Assembly (NCBI GenBank): GCA_024233875.1
Contig: JACKPB010000001.1
Location: 548,501 to 612,500 of the forward strand
DNA length: 64,000 nucleotides
Origin: Leptospiraceae bacterium
GTDB taxonomy: Bacteria > Spirochaetota > Leptospiria > Leptospirales > Leptospiraceae
Reading direction: 5' to 3'
The notes under the pieces are model-generated. The model was not told the origin of the DNA, made no database searches, and was given only the letters and a program-made list of their open reading frames with translations. Positions 1 to 8,800 of this stretch are shown here, piece by piece. How positions within the stretch are numbered: position 1 is the first letter of the stretch; each line of letters starts with the position of its first letter. The position numbers and the translations under genes were made by a program.

Positions 1-1500
1 TAGACGATCCCGCTCTTCCCTGGATTCCAAATTTTGAAAGGCATCGAAATCCCTCTCCTCTGAATTCTCACGAAAAATTGATCGAATTCTGGCATGAGCA
101 TATTGAAGATAAAAAACAGGATTTTTATCAGATTCTTCTTTGGCCAGGTCGAGATCAAATTCTAGAGGAGTGCCCAGAGCCCGGGTGATGAAGAAATAAC
201 GTGCAACATCTTTTCCATGCTCACCGAGATATTCCAGAAGGTCTTCCATGGTTTGAAATTGTCCCAAACGTTTGCTCATCTTTACTTTTTCACCTTTGGA
301 GATCAGGTTGACCTGTTGAGCAATGAGAATCCTAAAGCAGTCTTCCCTGTATCCGAGGGCCTGAATGGCTCCGGACAATCTTGCAATGTATCCATGGTGA
401 TCGGGTCCCCAGATATTGTAGATTTTCGTAAAGTTTCGATCTATCTTTGTTTTGTGATACGCTATATCTGCCAATAAATAAGTTGGGCGTCCATCTTCCC
501 TCACCACAACTCTGTCTTTATCATCACCGTAATCTGTTGAGCGAAATATCTTTTTTCCATCTTCAGAATAGATTTTTCCTGATGAATTGAGGAAGGATTC
601 AGCCTTCAGAACATCTCCTGAATCGTGGAGGGACTTTTCACTGAAGAAATTTTTGAAATGCACTCCGAAATTCTCTAAATCTTTTTTTTGTTTGCTCAGG
701 TTAAATTGAACTGCCCATTCTGAAAAGAGTTCTGATAGTTTGACAAAAGAGTTATCATTTAGATGAGATTCGATTATGGATTTTGATTCGGGTTGATTGA
801 GATAATGATGTACTATGTCCTTAATGTACTCCCCTCTGTATCCTTCGTAGGGAAAGAGATTTGAGTTCAATAATTCTTCAATGGACTCCGTGCCTCCCTC
901 AGGTTGATAGGATAAGGTCTCACCCTTGATTTCTTTCAATCGTAGTACACAGGAAACTCCCATAAGGAGAACCTGATTTCCGTAATCATTCACATAAAAT
1001 TCTGAATGCACTTCATGTCCGATAGAAGAGAGTAAATTGCATATACTGTCTCCGGTTGCGGCAGCACGGGCGGAAACTATATTCAAAGGTCCGGTGGGGT
1101 TGGCGGAGACAAATTCAAAAATGATTTTTTCGGGGGCATCCAATTTTGGAATGGTGATAGAATCCTGTTCCAGAATGGTCTTTAGATAGATACCGAGAGC
1201 GGATCTGGAAATTCGGAAATTTAAAAATCCTGGCATTGAGAAACTGACTTCTGAAAAAAGATCTGTATCCCTGAGTGAGGGAAGAAACTTTTCGGAAATG
1301 TCTTTGGGATTTCCCAGGATGTCTTTGTTTTCTAGAAGAAAGGCTGTTGAATAATCACCAAATTTTTCATTTCTGGAATATTCTATTTTCAACGGTCGGA
1401 GAGATTTTGGATCAAAATCTCCGGTATCCTTGAGAAAAGATTCAATTTTTTGAGTTATGATCTCCAAAACTTTCGATTTTAAAGTTTCCTGCTCTTTCAT
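1..1500 (-). CDS. argS: Arginyl-tRNA synthetase (3' part beyond window)
   Basis: Class I aminoacyl-tRNA synthetase that charges tRNA-Arg in the cytoplasm. Reading the minus strand from the ATG at 1498-1500 gives a continuous frame of 500 codons that runs off the left edge, so the C-terminal anticodon-binding part is missing. The N-terminal signature (EFVSANPTGPLN) is at about residues 130-140 and a KMSKR loop at residues 407-411. The place where HIGH normally sits reads N-I-V-S (residues 140-143), so the two histidines of that motif are absent. The start is supported by an AGGGGA ribosome site 6 bases upstream. It overlaps the end of recO by 59 bases, which points to co-transcription. Confidence 0.95.
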   Translation of the reverse strand, partial: MKEQETLKSKVLEIITQKIESFLKDTGDFDPKSLRPLKIEYSRNEKFGDYSTAFLLENKDILGNPKDISEKFLPSLRDTDLFSEVSFSMPGFLNFRISRSALGIYLKTILEQDSITIPKLDAPEKIIFEFVSANPTGPLNIVSARAAATGDSICNLLSSIGHEVHSEFYVNDYGNQVLLMGVSCVLRLKEIKGETLSYQPEGGTESIEELLNSNLFPYEGYRGEYIKDIVHHYLNQPESKSIIESHLNDNSFVKLSELFSEWAVQFNLSKQKKDLENFGVHFKNFFSEKSLHDSGDVLKAESFLNSSGKIYSEDGKKIFRSTDYGDDKDRVVVREDGRPTYLLADIAYHKTKIDRNFTKIYNIWGPDHHGYIARLSGAIQALGYREDCFRILIAQQVNLISKGEKVKMSKRLGQFQTMEDLLEYLGEHGKDVARYFFITRALGTPLEFDLDLAKEESDKNPVFYLQYAHARIRSIFRENSEERDFDAFQNLESREERDRL

Positions 1501-2275
1501 GTGATTCCCCTGTAGTCTCTAATTCCAATTTTTCATTCGCCATAGATTGGTAAAGCAGTTCCGGACTTCTGAGTTCTATGGAAAAGTTTGCTAGAAAAAA
1601 ATGATTTAAGATGTGGTCGAGGGAAGAAATCAATAGGAGAGGAATCTCTTCCTCCCTAATTCTGGAGTATTTCTTCGAAGAGATCGCTTTGAGTAGTTTC
1701 ACGATTTGAATCTGGTTTTCCAAGCTCACCGAACATTTTTTGCAGTGGATGTGGAGGGAATCTGATTGCAAGGAAGCAAATTCTTCACCTTCGAGGGGTG
1801 AATTGCATTGTGTGCAATTGAACTCATCGGAGACAAATCCCTGAAAAAGCAAAAATCTCCACTTATAGTAGGGTAGAAGTATGTGCTGAAATCCAAACTC
1901 ATCCAAAGCAGAGAGAGCTTTTTTCAGTAGAAGAAATGCAATGGGGTTTTCTTCTCCAGGAAGAAATTTATCATTTAGCTCCAGAAGAAAGGATAGGGTC
2001 AGATAACCGAGATAGTTTTCTTTGGCCCGGCTGAATCTTTCCAGCAAAGAGAATTCTTTCGCATTGAAAACATCTTTATTTCTATGAAAGTAGTAGTCGA
2101 TTTCTATGAAAGATCCCGGCTCTCCGGCCAACTTGGGTCGGGTCTTGCTTTTCCGCAGACCTTTGAAAATGAATTTTTCTTTTTTACCGGTTTCTGTGAG
2201 GAGGAGAATCAACAAGTCGGCTTCTCCCAGAGATGTACTCCTGAGAACTATCCCTCTTGTTTTCTCCAGTGACAA
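1442..2275 (-). CDS. recO: DNA repair protein RecO
   Basis: Recombination mediator of the RecFOR pathway, which loads RecA on SSB-coated single strands. The 277-residue length is normal. The N-terminal OB-fold starts with the family phrase EKTRGIVLRSTSLGEADLL. A four-cysteine zinc module (CTQC near residue 154, CKKC about 24 residues later) lies in the helical C-terminal part. The start codon is TTG (2273-2275), with AAGGA upstream, three bases after the stop of the preceding crotonase gene. It is followed with a 59-base overlap by argS, forming a crotonase-recO-argS run. Confidence 0.93.
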   Translation of the reverse strand: MSLEKTRGIVLRSTSLGEADLLILLLTETGKKEKFIFKGLRKSKTRPKLAGEPGSFIEIDYYFHRNKDVFNAKEFSLLERFSRAKENYLGYLTLSFLLELNDKFLPGEENPIAFLLLKKALSALDEFGFQHILLPYYKWRFLLFQGFVSDEFNCTQCNSPLEGEEFASLQSDSLHIHCKKCSVSLENQIQIVKLLKAISSKKYSRIREEEIPLLLISSLDHILNHFFLANFSIELRSPELLYQSMANEKLELETTGESHERAGNFKIESFGDHNSKN

Positions 2276-2278
2276 AAA

Positions 2279-3070
2279 TCAGTCGTCCTTGAATTCAGGC
2301 TTTCTTTTCTCTATGATGGAATTCAAGCTCTCCAGGAAATCATTTGTCATAAAACACTTTGACTGAGCTTCTGCTTCTCTGCGGAGAGCCTTCTGGAGTT
2401 CTTCGTGGTTGTAAGAGTTTTGTTTCAGAAGTCGTAGAGCCAGAGGACCTGATTCACTGATATTGATGGCCATTTCTGCGGCTCTTCTCACTACATCGGG
2501 TTGTGCTACAGCATCCTGACAGAGTGACATTTCTTTGGCATCCTCTCCGGTGATAGCTTCTGCCATCATGAGAAGGGTATTTGCCATATTGCCTCCAAAT
2601 AGTTCTCTGACTATATACGAAGATCCCATACCCGGATGAATCGCTAGTTTCACAAAATTGAATGAATATTTGGATGTCGTAGAAAAAACCCTCAGGTCAC
2701 AGGCTAGGGCTAGTGAGAGGGCGGCTCCAACTGCATGTCCGTTCACTGCGGCAATCGTGGGGAAGGGTAGGGTTCGGATGGACAAAAAATTATTATAAAA
2801 CTCGTACATATCTGCCGAGTTCTTTTCGAAGGTCTGGTCTTTGAAGGACCGTAGCAAACCGAGATCTCCTCCGGAAGAGAAAATATTGTTCTTTCCGGTT
2901 AGAATTAAACAGGAAATTTTTTCTGAAGAATTGTTTAATTTTTCAATCTCTTCTTTGAATCGAATACCCATGTCCCAGGTCATTGAATTTCGAGTTTCTG
3001 GATTGTCCAAATAGAGATAGGCAATTTTACGTTGATTTACTTCTTTGATTTCAGTTGTTACTAGGGTCAT
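2279..3070 (-). CDS. Enoyl-CoA hydratase/isomerase (crotonase) family protein
   Basis: Crotonase-fold protein, which would act on an acyl-CoA thioester. The two oxyanion-hole segments are visible (SSGGDLGLL, and GHAVGAALSLALACDL). The two glutamates used by true enoyl-CoA hydratases appear replaced: serine stands in the first segment's E position and the second, before HPGMGSS, reads V-K-L. The reaction may therefore differ from hydration (isomerase, hydrolase or other). The start at the ATG 3068-3070 is preferred to one 27 codons upstream because a GAGG site precedes it and the family homology begins there; the upstream extension is hydrophobic and atypical. It ends three bases before recO. 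Confidence 0.85.
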   Translation of the reverse strand: MTLVTTEIKEVNQRKIAYLYLDNPETRNSMTWDMGIRFKEEIEKLNNSSEKISCLILTGKNNIFSSGGDLGLLRSFKDQTFEKNSADMYEFYNNFLSIRTLPFPTIAAVNGHAVGAALSLALACDLRVFSTTSKYSFNFVKLAIHPGMGSSYIVRELFGGNMANTLLMMAEAITGEDAKEMSLCQDAVAQPDVVRRAAEMAINISESGPLALRLLKQNSYNHEELQKALRREAEAQSKCFMTNDFLESLNSIIEKRKPEFKDD

Positions 3071-3227
3071 GAGTGCCTCGAATCGGAAGAATGAATGTGT
3101 ACTTAGTAAAAAAACATAATAAAAATGGAAGAGAAATTTCACCACTCGCAAAAAAAAACAGATTTTTTTAAGACATTCTTTAGATAAGATTGATTTTTTT
3201 CATGGAAAATGAGTCGATAATGGAGTT

Positions 3228-4514
3228 ATGGCAGTCGGAAGAACAGACTCGATGCAGGAACTCATCACCATGTTGGAATCCATCTATGGTGAGACGATCA
3301 TTGGTTCCGACATCAACCTCATCAAGCACTTATTCTATTACTTAAAGTTTGAAAACACAGAGTTTCTATTTGAGTATGAAGATGAGTACATGACTGTGAT
3401 CGTGAGCAATGTTCTCCAGGACTTTGTGGAATTGAATGTTCTCGGGTTTGAAGAAGGAATGACCAGACGTGCCAAGATCAAGTTTGAAGTGGTCAATGTT
3501 CTCTATGTTTTTGAAGTCATCATAGAGGAAGTTCGGGGTTCATATGTGACAATAAAAATTCCTGCCGAACTTCAAGCCGCAGAGATGAGGAAGTATCGTA
3601 GAGTACCGGTAGATGATCTATTCATGGATTTTATTATTCTCTTCAAGTCCTTCCGCGGAGGGAGTTATGTTTCCGGAGACAACATCCATGCCGAACAGCT
3701 TTTCACCAACCTCTTTCGTGAGATAAAGAATGATACACCCGATTTAAAGTTGATGAATCTAATCATTACGGACTATCTTGTTAAGATTTCAAAGGATTTT
3801 GAGATAATTATCTATCATCCGGGGGATGAATACGATCTCCTCAGGGAATCCTTTGAGAAAGACACCAGGGCGATTTTTATGGCGGATTGCGCTGACATTG
3901 AAAACTATATCAAGGATCTTCATAGCAATCTCTACAAATCCTATCATGATATATTTACGGAAAAGACTAAAGAGTCCAACGAATTCAAAGCTCAAAAATT
4001 TTTTGAAAAAGTCCAAAAGAATGAAATCAGGAATTTTTTGGTTTCGTACGTCATAGCTCCCATCACTCTTTTTGATAAGGTGATCGGGCACGTCAAAGTC
4101 TTCACAACTGCTATGGACAAGCATGTTTTGGGTACCTATCATGCGGAATACATAAACGAGATGATGGAGATTGCGAGCTACGGACTCACAAAGATTGCGA
4201 TCCGAGGAAACAACTTCAACACCCTCTATACCAATACCCGAATCATTGATATAAGTATTTCCGGTCTACTTTTTGAGATTACAGATGAAAACTTATTCAA
4301 CTATCTAAAAAAGCACAATGCGATCAAAATGTACATCCCTATGGGAAATCATACCCTGACTCTTTCCGGAGAAATCATACGTTTTGTGGCAACTCAGAGA
4401 GATTTTGAACCTGCCTTTCGACTGGGTGTGAATTTCTTTTCCTCAAATCCGGGGGATATGAGGGTTTTGGAAACCTACATTCATGAAAAACGTGGAAATG
4501 TTCTATCTGAGTGA
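3228..4514 (+). CDS. DUF1577 protein with split PilZ-like motifs
   Basis: Resembles the DUF1577 family described from Leptospira. The N-terminal ~115 residues look like a beta-barrel of YcgR-N type. An RKYRR motif at about residue 121 and a D-I-S-I-S-G motif at residue 341 match the two halves (RxxxR and D/NxSxxG) of a c-di-GMP-binding PilZ domain, but about 200 residues separate them, so a large domain is inserted. It would be a cytoplasmic c-di-GMP receptor if the halves fold together; this is inference. It stands alone on the plus strand and converges with the TPR gene, overlapping it by 12 bases. Confidence 0.75.
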   Translation: MAVGRTDSMQELITMLESIYGETIIGSDINLIKHLFYYLKFENTEFLFEYEDEYMTVIVSNVLQDFVELNVLGFEEGMTRRAKIKFEVVNVLYVFEVIIEEVRGSYVTIKIPAELQAAEMRKYRRVPVDDLFMDFIILFKSFRGGSYVSGDNIHAEQLFTNLFREIKNDTPDLKLMNLIITDYLVKISKDFEIIIYHPGDEYDLLRESFEKDTRAIFMADCADIENYIKDLHSNLYKSYHDIFTEKTKESNEFKAQKFFEKVQKNEIRNFLVSYVIAPITLFDKVIGHVKVFTTAMDKHVLGTYHAEYINEMMEIASYGLTKIAIRGNNFNTLYTNTRIIDISISGLLFEITDENLFNYLKKHNAIKMYIPMGNHTLTLSGEIIRFVATQRDFEPAFRLGVNFFSSNPGDMRVLETYIHEKRGNVLSE

Positions 4515-5693
4515 TCTAAGATATTCTCTGGCCTGAAGCACAGCTACATCCGGTTTTTTATTTCTGGGACGATAAGTGTTGTACTTATTTATGTGACCAT
4601 CGATTTTTTGAATTAGATCTTTGACCTCTGTGGCCTGAGCTGTGGTTAGGTTTTTGAATGGAATTTCTTTGAGTTTCTCAACATAATAGTAAACAGCAAG
4701 AGCTTGAGCTCTATAGGATTGAGGTTGAATGCTCAGAGTTTTTTCGAGAGCAGACTCGGTTTGCCTGTCGTATTTATCTCGGATCTCTCTATCGGAAGCC
4801 CCTTTGTCTCTGCTCTTGTAAATGTAATAGAAAAGCAGGCTGGATTCAGTTAGATTCATTAAATTTTTAAAATTCATCGGAAGAATTCTGGAAGTTTCTC
4901 TGGAGATTTCATGAGAGAGCTCCAGATCATTGTAATTCTTTTGCTTTTTGAAGGCTTCTTCTTTGTGTTTCTGGATTAAGAAGGAAGAATAATTGATCAA
5001 AAATTCCAATTTTTCCTGTTCATCCGCAAACTTGTCTTTGCTCTTGTAGGCTAAGTTGTACTCATAGGCTGCTGAGATGTACTCATGACCATTGGCTTCA
5101 TGAAGTTTGCCCAGGGCCGCATGTGGTTCGGGAGCATTCGGATCGAGTTTTATAGATTTTTTATAGTATTGGATAGCACTAGCAAAATCTCCCTTCTTAA
5201 CAAAATAATCTCCCTGCTTTTTGGAGATCTTTGCTTCATAGAGACCTTCTGTGGTGATCGGCATGGCCACAGTCATGATCTTCTCAATCATTCTCAGATG
5301 ACCTTCCCCACGCAATTGTTGTCCGAAGAAGGTTGTCTCGTAAATTGAAGTGACCTTGATCTCTCCAACTATATTTCCATCTTTGAAAAAATCATGATCA
5401 TGATGTTTTTCGAGGAGAAAAAGAGTTTGTCCCACTCTTATCCCGGGATTGTTTAGGATTTTTACCGTGACTGTATCCGGTCGGGTATCGTATTCCAACA
5501 GGGATTTGTCATTTTTCACATCCAATTCGAGAGTGTCTGCTTTCTCAACTGTGACAGTTTCTCCTATAATTATCATTTTTACGAAACGATTTCCCTCATC
5601 ATCAAAGAAACCATATACGATTTTATTGTCCCTTTTATCCGGGGAGAGTCCGGTCACGAGAAAAAAAATGAGTAGGGATATGAGGGTTTTCAT
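4503..5693 (-). CDS. Exported TPR-repeat protein
   Basis: The frame begins with a signal peptide (MKTLISLLIFFLVTGLS), so it is exported. Residues ~20-150 form a beta-rich region of unknown type. A TPR region follows (KKGDFASAIQYYKKSIKLDPNAPEPHAALGKL is split here only for description), then helical repeats to the end. The start at 5691-5693 is chosen because the signal peptide begins there; a frame 13 codons longer exists but adds charged residues in front of the signal. The function is not recognised; TPR proteins of this kind act as periplasmic scaffolds. It overlaps the opposing DUF1577 gene by 12 bases at the stop codons. Confidence 0.75.
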   Translation of the reverse strand: MKTLISLLIFFLVTGLSPDKRDNKIVYGFFDDEGNRFVKMIIIGETVTVEKADTLELDVKNDKSLLEYDTRPDTVTVKILNNPGIRVGQTLFLLEKHHDHDFFKDGNIVGEIKVTSIYETTFFGQQLRGEGHLRMIEKIMTVAMPITTEGLYEAKISKKQGDYFVKKGDFASAIQYYKKSIKLDPNAPEPHAALGKLHEANGHEYISAAYEYNLAYKSKDKFADEQEKLEFLINYSSFLIQKHKEEAFKKQKNYNDLELSHEISRETSRILPMNFKNLMNLTESSLLFYYIYKSRDKGASDREIRDKYDRQTESALEKTLSIQPQSYRAQALAVYYYVEKLKEIPFKNLTTAQATEVKDLIQKIDGHINKYNTYRPRNKKPDVAVLQAREYLRSLR

Positions 5694-5918
5694 TCTGGGA
5701 AGTTTGCTCCTATTTGGTGTATATATCGGCATTTTTTGTCTGAGTTTGAAAGAAACATCAAAAAATTATGTCTCTTAATAGGTTTCAATAGAAAAATGCG
5801 CTGAGAAAGGTGAAAAAACATTCAAACCAATTCTATTTTGTAAATAGGACGCCCGGTTTTTGTCCTTGAGGAATGAGGAGTCTCACTTGAACTCAAGCCT
5901 GTCTCAAAATTATTTCAA

Positions 5919-5946
5919 TTGACGCTTATTCTTAGAGGCATATTCT
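5919..5946 (+). promoter_or_regulatory. Putative sigma-70 promoter
   Basis: TTGACG (5919-5924) and TATTCT (5941-5946) are separated by 16 bases and lie 37 bases upstream of the ATG of the GHKL ATPase gene. Good match by eye; no transcription start is known. Confidence 0.4.
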
Positions 5947-5982
5947 GTAACTCAAATTATTGGAGTGTAGAGAAGGGGATCT

Positions 5983-6687
5983 ATGACCGCTAAAAATGAT
6001 GAAGCAATTGATCAAAAAATTGCAACAGCGATCGCTCAAAAAGAAAAACTATCCGTTAAGTCTTCCAAGATGAATTCCAGGCTGGAACATTATGTCCTGG
6101 TCATCATCAAAGGAATCCTGGCAAAACACGGTCAGGAAAGATATACGGATATGATGTATACGATTCTCAAAGAACTTGCAATCAACGCTGTCAAAGCCAA
6201 TCAAAAGAGAATTTTCTTTGAAGAGCACAACCTAGATCTAGCCGATGAAGCACAATACAGTGAAGGTTTGGCTATGTTCAAAGCTTCCTTTTCGGACAGT
6301 ATGGCTGAAGAGTACGGAAAGAAATCTCAGCAGAAGGGAGTCTATTGTCAGATAGATTTTCATTACAATGATAATGGTATGTATGTTGAAGTGGTGAACA
6401 ACACACCAGTCATAAAAACTGAAGAGCTCAGGCTCCGGGAAAAAATGAAAAAATCCATGGGCTACAATGACATTGCCGAATTTTATATGGACAATATGGA
6501 CAATTCCGAAGGAGCGGGGCTAGGAATAGCTCTCATCATCATTCTTATGAAGAATGATAACATCGATCCGAATTTATTTAGAATTGTAACCAAACCGGAC
6601 AGAACTATTGCTAGGGTAGAAATTCCATTCAACTCCAATTACATTACATTCAGAGACAGGGGAAAGCAGGCAAAAGATGGAAATTAA
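5983..6687 (+). CDS. Stand-alone GHKL (histidine-kinase-like) ATPase protein
   Basis: A cytoplasmic protein with the ATP-binding half of a histidine kinase and no HisKA domain or transmembrane segment. An N-box-like helix (LKELAINAVKAN, ~residues 64-75) and a G2 box (EGAGLGIALIIILMKN, ~residues 177-192) are visible. Proteins of this kind act as anti-sigma kinases (SpoIIAB/RsbW type) or as chemosensory or two-component partners; the specific partner is not in view. The stop overlaps the start of the next SDR gene by 11 bases, so the two are one transcript. A sigma-70-like promoter precedes it. Confidence 0.75.
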   Translation: MTAKNDEAIDQKIATAIAQKEKLSVKSSKMNSRLEHYVLVIIKGILAKHGQERYTDMMYTILKELAINAVKANQKRIFFEEHNLDLADEAQYSEGLAMFKASFSDSMAEEYGKKSQQKGVYCQIDFHYNDNGMYVEVVNNTPVIKTEELRLREKMKKSMGYNDIAEFYMDNMDNSEGAGLGIALIIILMKNDNIDPNLFRIVTKPDRTIARVEIPFNSNYITFRDRGKQAKDGN

Positions 6688-7447
6688 AGGGAAAGTTGTT
6701 GTTATCACAGGTTCGGGAAGTGGACTCGGAAAGGCTATGGCTATAGGGATAGCTAAGAAGGGTGGAAATATTGTTATCTCTGACATCAGAGAAGATGCTG
6801 TCAATTCTGCTGTCAAAGAAATTGAAAGTTTGGGCGTCAGAGCACATGGAATAGTAGCCAATGTTGCTAAAGAAGAAGATGCAGAAAGACTGATGAAAGA
6901 AACTGTTTCAGTCATGGGATCGTTAGACGTTGCAATTCTGAATGCAGGAATATTGAGAGATGGTCTTTTGGTTCGGGTAGATCGTGAAACCGGTAATGTG
7001 AAGGGCAAGATGAGTATGGAGCAATGGCAGAGTGTGATCGATGTCAATCTTACAGGTGTCTTCCTCACTGCTAGAGAAGCAGCTGTTCAAATGATCTCTC
7101 AAAAAAAACCTGGTGTTATCATACCCATAGCTTCAGTAGCTATGCACGGTAATCCCGGACAGACAAATTACTCCGCTGCAAAAGCAGGTGTGGCTGCAAT
7201 GACGAAGCTCTGGGCTCAGGAATTGAAGAATTACAAAATTAGAGTCGCAGGGATTGCACCCGGTTTCATTGCCACCGAGATGGTTTTGAAGGATATGAAA
7301 CCGGAAGCTTTAGAAAAATGGAAATCCTTGATTCCTATCGGACGTTTGGGAGAACCATCCGAGATTTCTCAATCTGCAGAATTTATCATAGAGAATGATT
7401 TAGTAGATGGTGTGGTTTTGGAAATTTCCGGTGGTATAAAGATCTAA
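6677..7447 (+). CDS. Short-chain dehydrogenase/reductase (FabG-like)
   Basis: Classical SDR of 256 residues that would reduce or oxidise a keto/hydroxy substrate with NAD(P)H, possibly 3-oxoacyl groups. Motifs: TGSGSGLG dinucleotide site at ~residues 11-18, LNAGI at ~residue 90, serine in PIASVAM, and the catalytic Y-x-x-x-K (NYSAAKAG). The C-terminus (GVVLEISGGIKI) is typical of FabG-like proteins. It overlaps the GHKL ATPase gene by 11 bases. The actual substrate cannot be told from sequence. Confidence 0.9.
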   Translation: MEIKGKVVVITGSGSGLGKAMAIGIAKKGGNIVISDIREDAVNSAVKEIESLGVRAHGIVANVAKEEDAERLMKETVSVMGSLDVAILNAGILRDGLLVRVDRETGNVKGKMSMEQWQSVIDVNLTGVFLTAREAAVQMISQKKPGVIIPIASVAMHGNPGQTNYSAAKAGVAAMTKLWAQELKNYKIRVAGIAPGFIATEMVLKDMKPEALEKWKSLIPIGRLGEPSEISQSAEFIIENDLVDGVVLEISGGIKI

Positions 7448-7462
7448 TTTAATTTTTTCTTG

Positions 7463-7501
7463 AAGAGATCATTTCATTTGTGTATAGGGTTATGATCTCT
7501 T
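7463..7501 (+). terminator. Hairpin after the SDR gene
   Basis: AAGAGATCAT (7463-7472) and ATGATCTCTT (7492-7501) form a 10-bp stem with a 19-base loop, 15 bases after the SDR stop. The T tract is weak, so it may be a terminator or a stabilising hairpin. Confidence 0.4.
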
Positions 7502-7664
7502 CTTCATAAATCTCCCTTTGTAGTAATAAATAATAATATTTAGTATCAAATCCTTTCCTCTTTCCCGACTTGTGAGGGTATTTTTTTTCGAAAAATGAGT
7601 AATTAAGCATGTGATTTTTTTTTTTTATTGTAAAGATGCTTTTTATTTAAATTATGGAAGGGAC

Positions 7665-7994
7665 ATGAAGAAACTAAAATTCGAATTATCAAAGAAGCAA
7701 TTAGACCAAGCCATCAAAGGGATCCAGGGGATAGCTCACCCTGTGCGTTTTATGATACTTTATTCATTATTAAAAGAAGAGCAATCAGTAAGTGTACTCT
7801 CTGAATTCACTAATGTTAGCCAATCAGTAACCTCACAACACCTGAGTAAAATGAAAGACTCCGGAATTCTTGATAGTCGTAAAGAATCTAATAAAGTTTT
7901 TTATTTTATTAAAGATGAGAGATACAAAGAGATTATTAGAATACTAGTTAAATTTTATTCAGAACCGGAGAAAGTTTCTAAAAAAAGGTCCTGA
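7665..7994 (+). CDS. ArsR-family winged-helix regulator without cysteines
   Basis: A 109-residue DNA-binding repressor of ArsR/SmtB type. The helix-turn-helix region reads LSEFTNVSQSVTSQHLSKMK followed by the wing (ILDSRKESNKVFYFI). There is no cysteine at all, so the classical thiolate metal-sensing site is absent; it may sense another signal or act constitutively. The start at 7665 is chosen because GGAAGGGA lies just upstream; an 18-codon longer frame runs through a poly-T tract and is unlikely. The next gene starts four bases after its stop, so they are probably co-transcribed. Confidence 0.85.
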   Translation: MKKLKFELSKKQLDQAIKGIQGIAHPVRFMILYSLLKEEQSVSVLSEFTNVSQSVTSQHLSKMKDSGILDSRKESNKVFYFIKDERYKEIIRILVKFYSEPEKVSKKRS

Positions 7995-7997
7995 TAT

Positions 7998-8462
7998 ATG
8001 ATTTTCTACCTATTTCTATTCCTCTTTCCGCTGAATTTAGCGTTCGCTGAGCAGTTGAAAGAGGGAGAGGAATGGACTCTCACTAAGTTTCCCAATCAAT
8101 GGGATGATGTTTGTGAAGTGACTCCGGATTCAAAAAAGATTTTATTCACCGGAGAAATGGAAACATCAAAAATTGCACATAAAATTCTAGAAAAGGAGAA
8201 ACCGGAATCTTTTTATAAAAGAGGTTTCCTGTTTCTTTCGGATGTCAGAAAGATGCCCGATCTTATCACACGGTTTGTAGCTATTCCGAAAATGAGATCT
8301 TATTCTTATCCGATTTGTTTGATAAAAGAAGGTGAGATAGCCAATGATATTCCCAGGGAAAAAGGAAAACTTTCTTTGGTCTACCTTAGAAATGGTAAGA
8401 TTGAAAAAATACTCTTTTCAAACGATCCAACCAAAGTTGTAGAATTTTACAACTCTCCGTGA
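7998..8462 (+). CDS. Exported protein of unknown function, partner of ArsR-type regulator
   Basis: A 154-residue protein with a clear signal peptide (MIFYLFLFLFPLNLAFA, cut likely after AFA). The mature part is mixed alpha/beta, with a middle section (PDLITRFVAIPKMRSYSYPICLI) and a C-terminal beta hairpin (LVYLRNGKIEKILF) that would suit a thioredoxin-like fold, but it has no CxxC. I do not recognise the family. It lies directly behind the ArsR-type gene and is probably its target or in its operon. It overlaps the converging FliG-like gene by 16 bases. Confidence 0.65.
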   Translation: MIFYLFLFLFPLNLAFAEQLKEGEEWTLTKFPNQWDDVCEVTPDSKKILFTGEMETSKIAHKILEKEKPESFYKRGFLFLSDVRKMPDLITRFVAIPKMRSYSYPICLIKEGEIANDIPREKGKLSLVYLRNGKIEKILFSNDPTKVVEFYNSP

Positions 8463-8800
8463 GCCTGATCCGGATTTTCCTTACTCACACCGTAGTAGTA
8501 CATCCCTTTTTTTATAATCAAACCTTTTTGTATCAAACCATCAGCAATCAAAAGCATTCCGGAAATAGCACTTTCTATATCTCTTTCATCAGAATTTCTG
8601 TTTTTGGACATAAGTGAATGAATGTACTTTCTTCGCTTCGGATCCATAATGCCGAGAATGGATCCACTTACCTTATTGTCCCCTTTCAAAAACGCTAGTG
8701 CTAGGGTTTGAGGAGGAGTTTCCCTGAAGAGATAAAAAAGGGCTTCATTGTCAAAATAGGATAGTTCCTGAAATGATTTCAATTCGGAAGATTTCATCAA
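8447..8800 (-). CDS. Orphan FliG-like domain protein
   Basis: A 117-residue protein whose first ~70 residues resemble one FliG M/C-type armadillo domain: FQELSYFDNEALFYLFRE, then TLALAFLKGDNKVSGSIL, then MDPKRRKYIHSLMSK. True FliG is ~330 residues, so this is a single-domain relative and not the motor switch itself. The C-terminal ~40 residues are of unknown type. The start (ATGATG) overlaps the stop of the M32 carboxypeptidase gene, so the two are translationally coupled. No flagellar genes are nearby. Confidence 0.65.
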   Translation of the reverse strand: MMKSSELKSFQELSYFDNEALFYLFRETPPQTLALAFLKGDNKVSGSILGIMDPKRRKYIHSLMSKNRNSDERDIESAISGMLLIADGLIQKGLIIKKGMYYYGVSKENPDQAHGEL

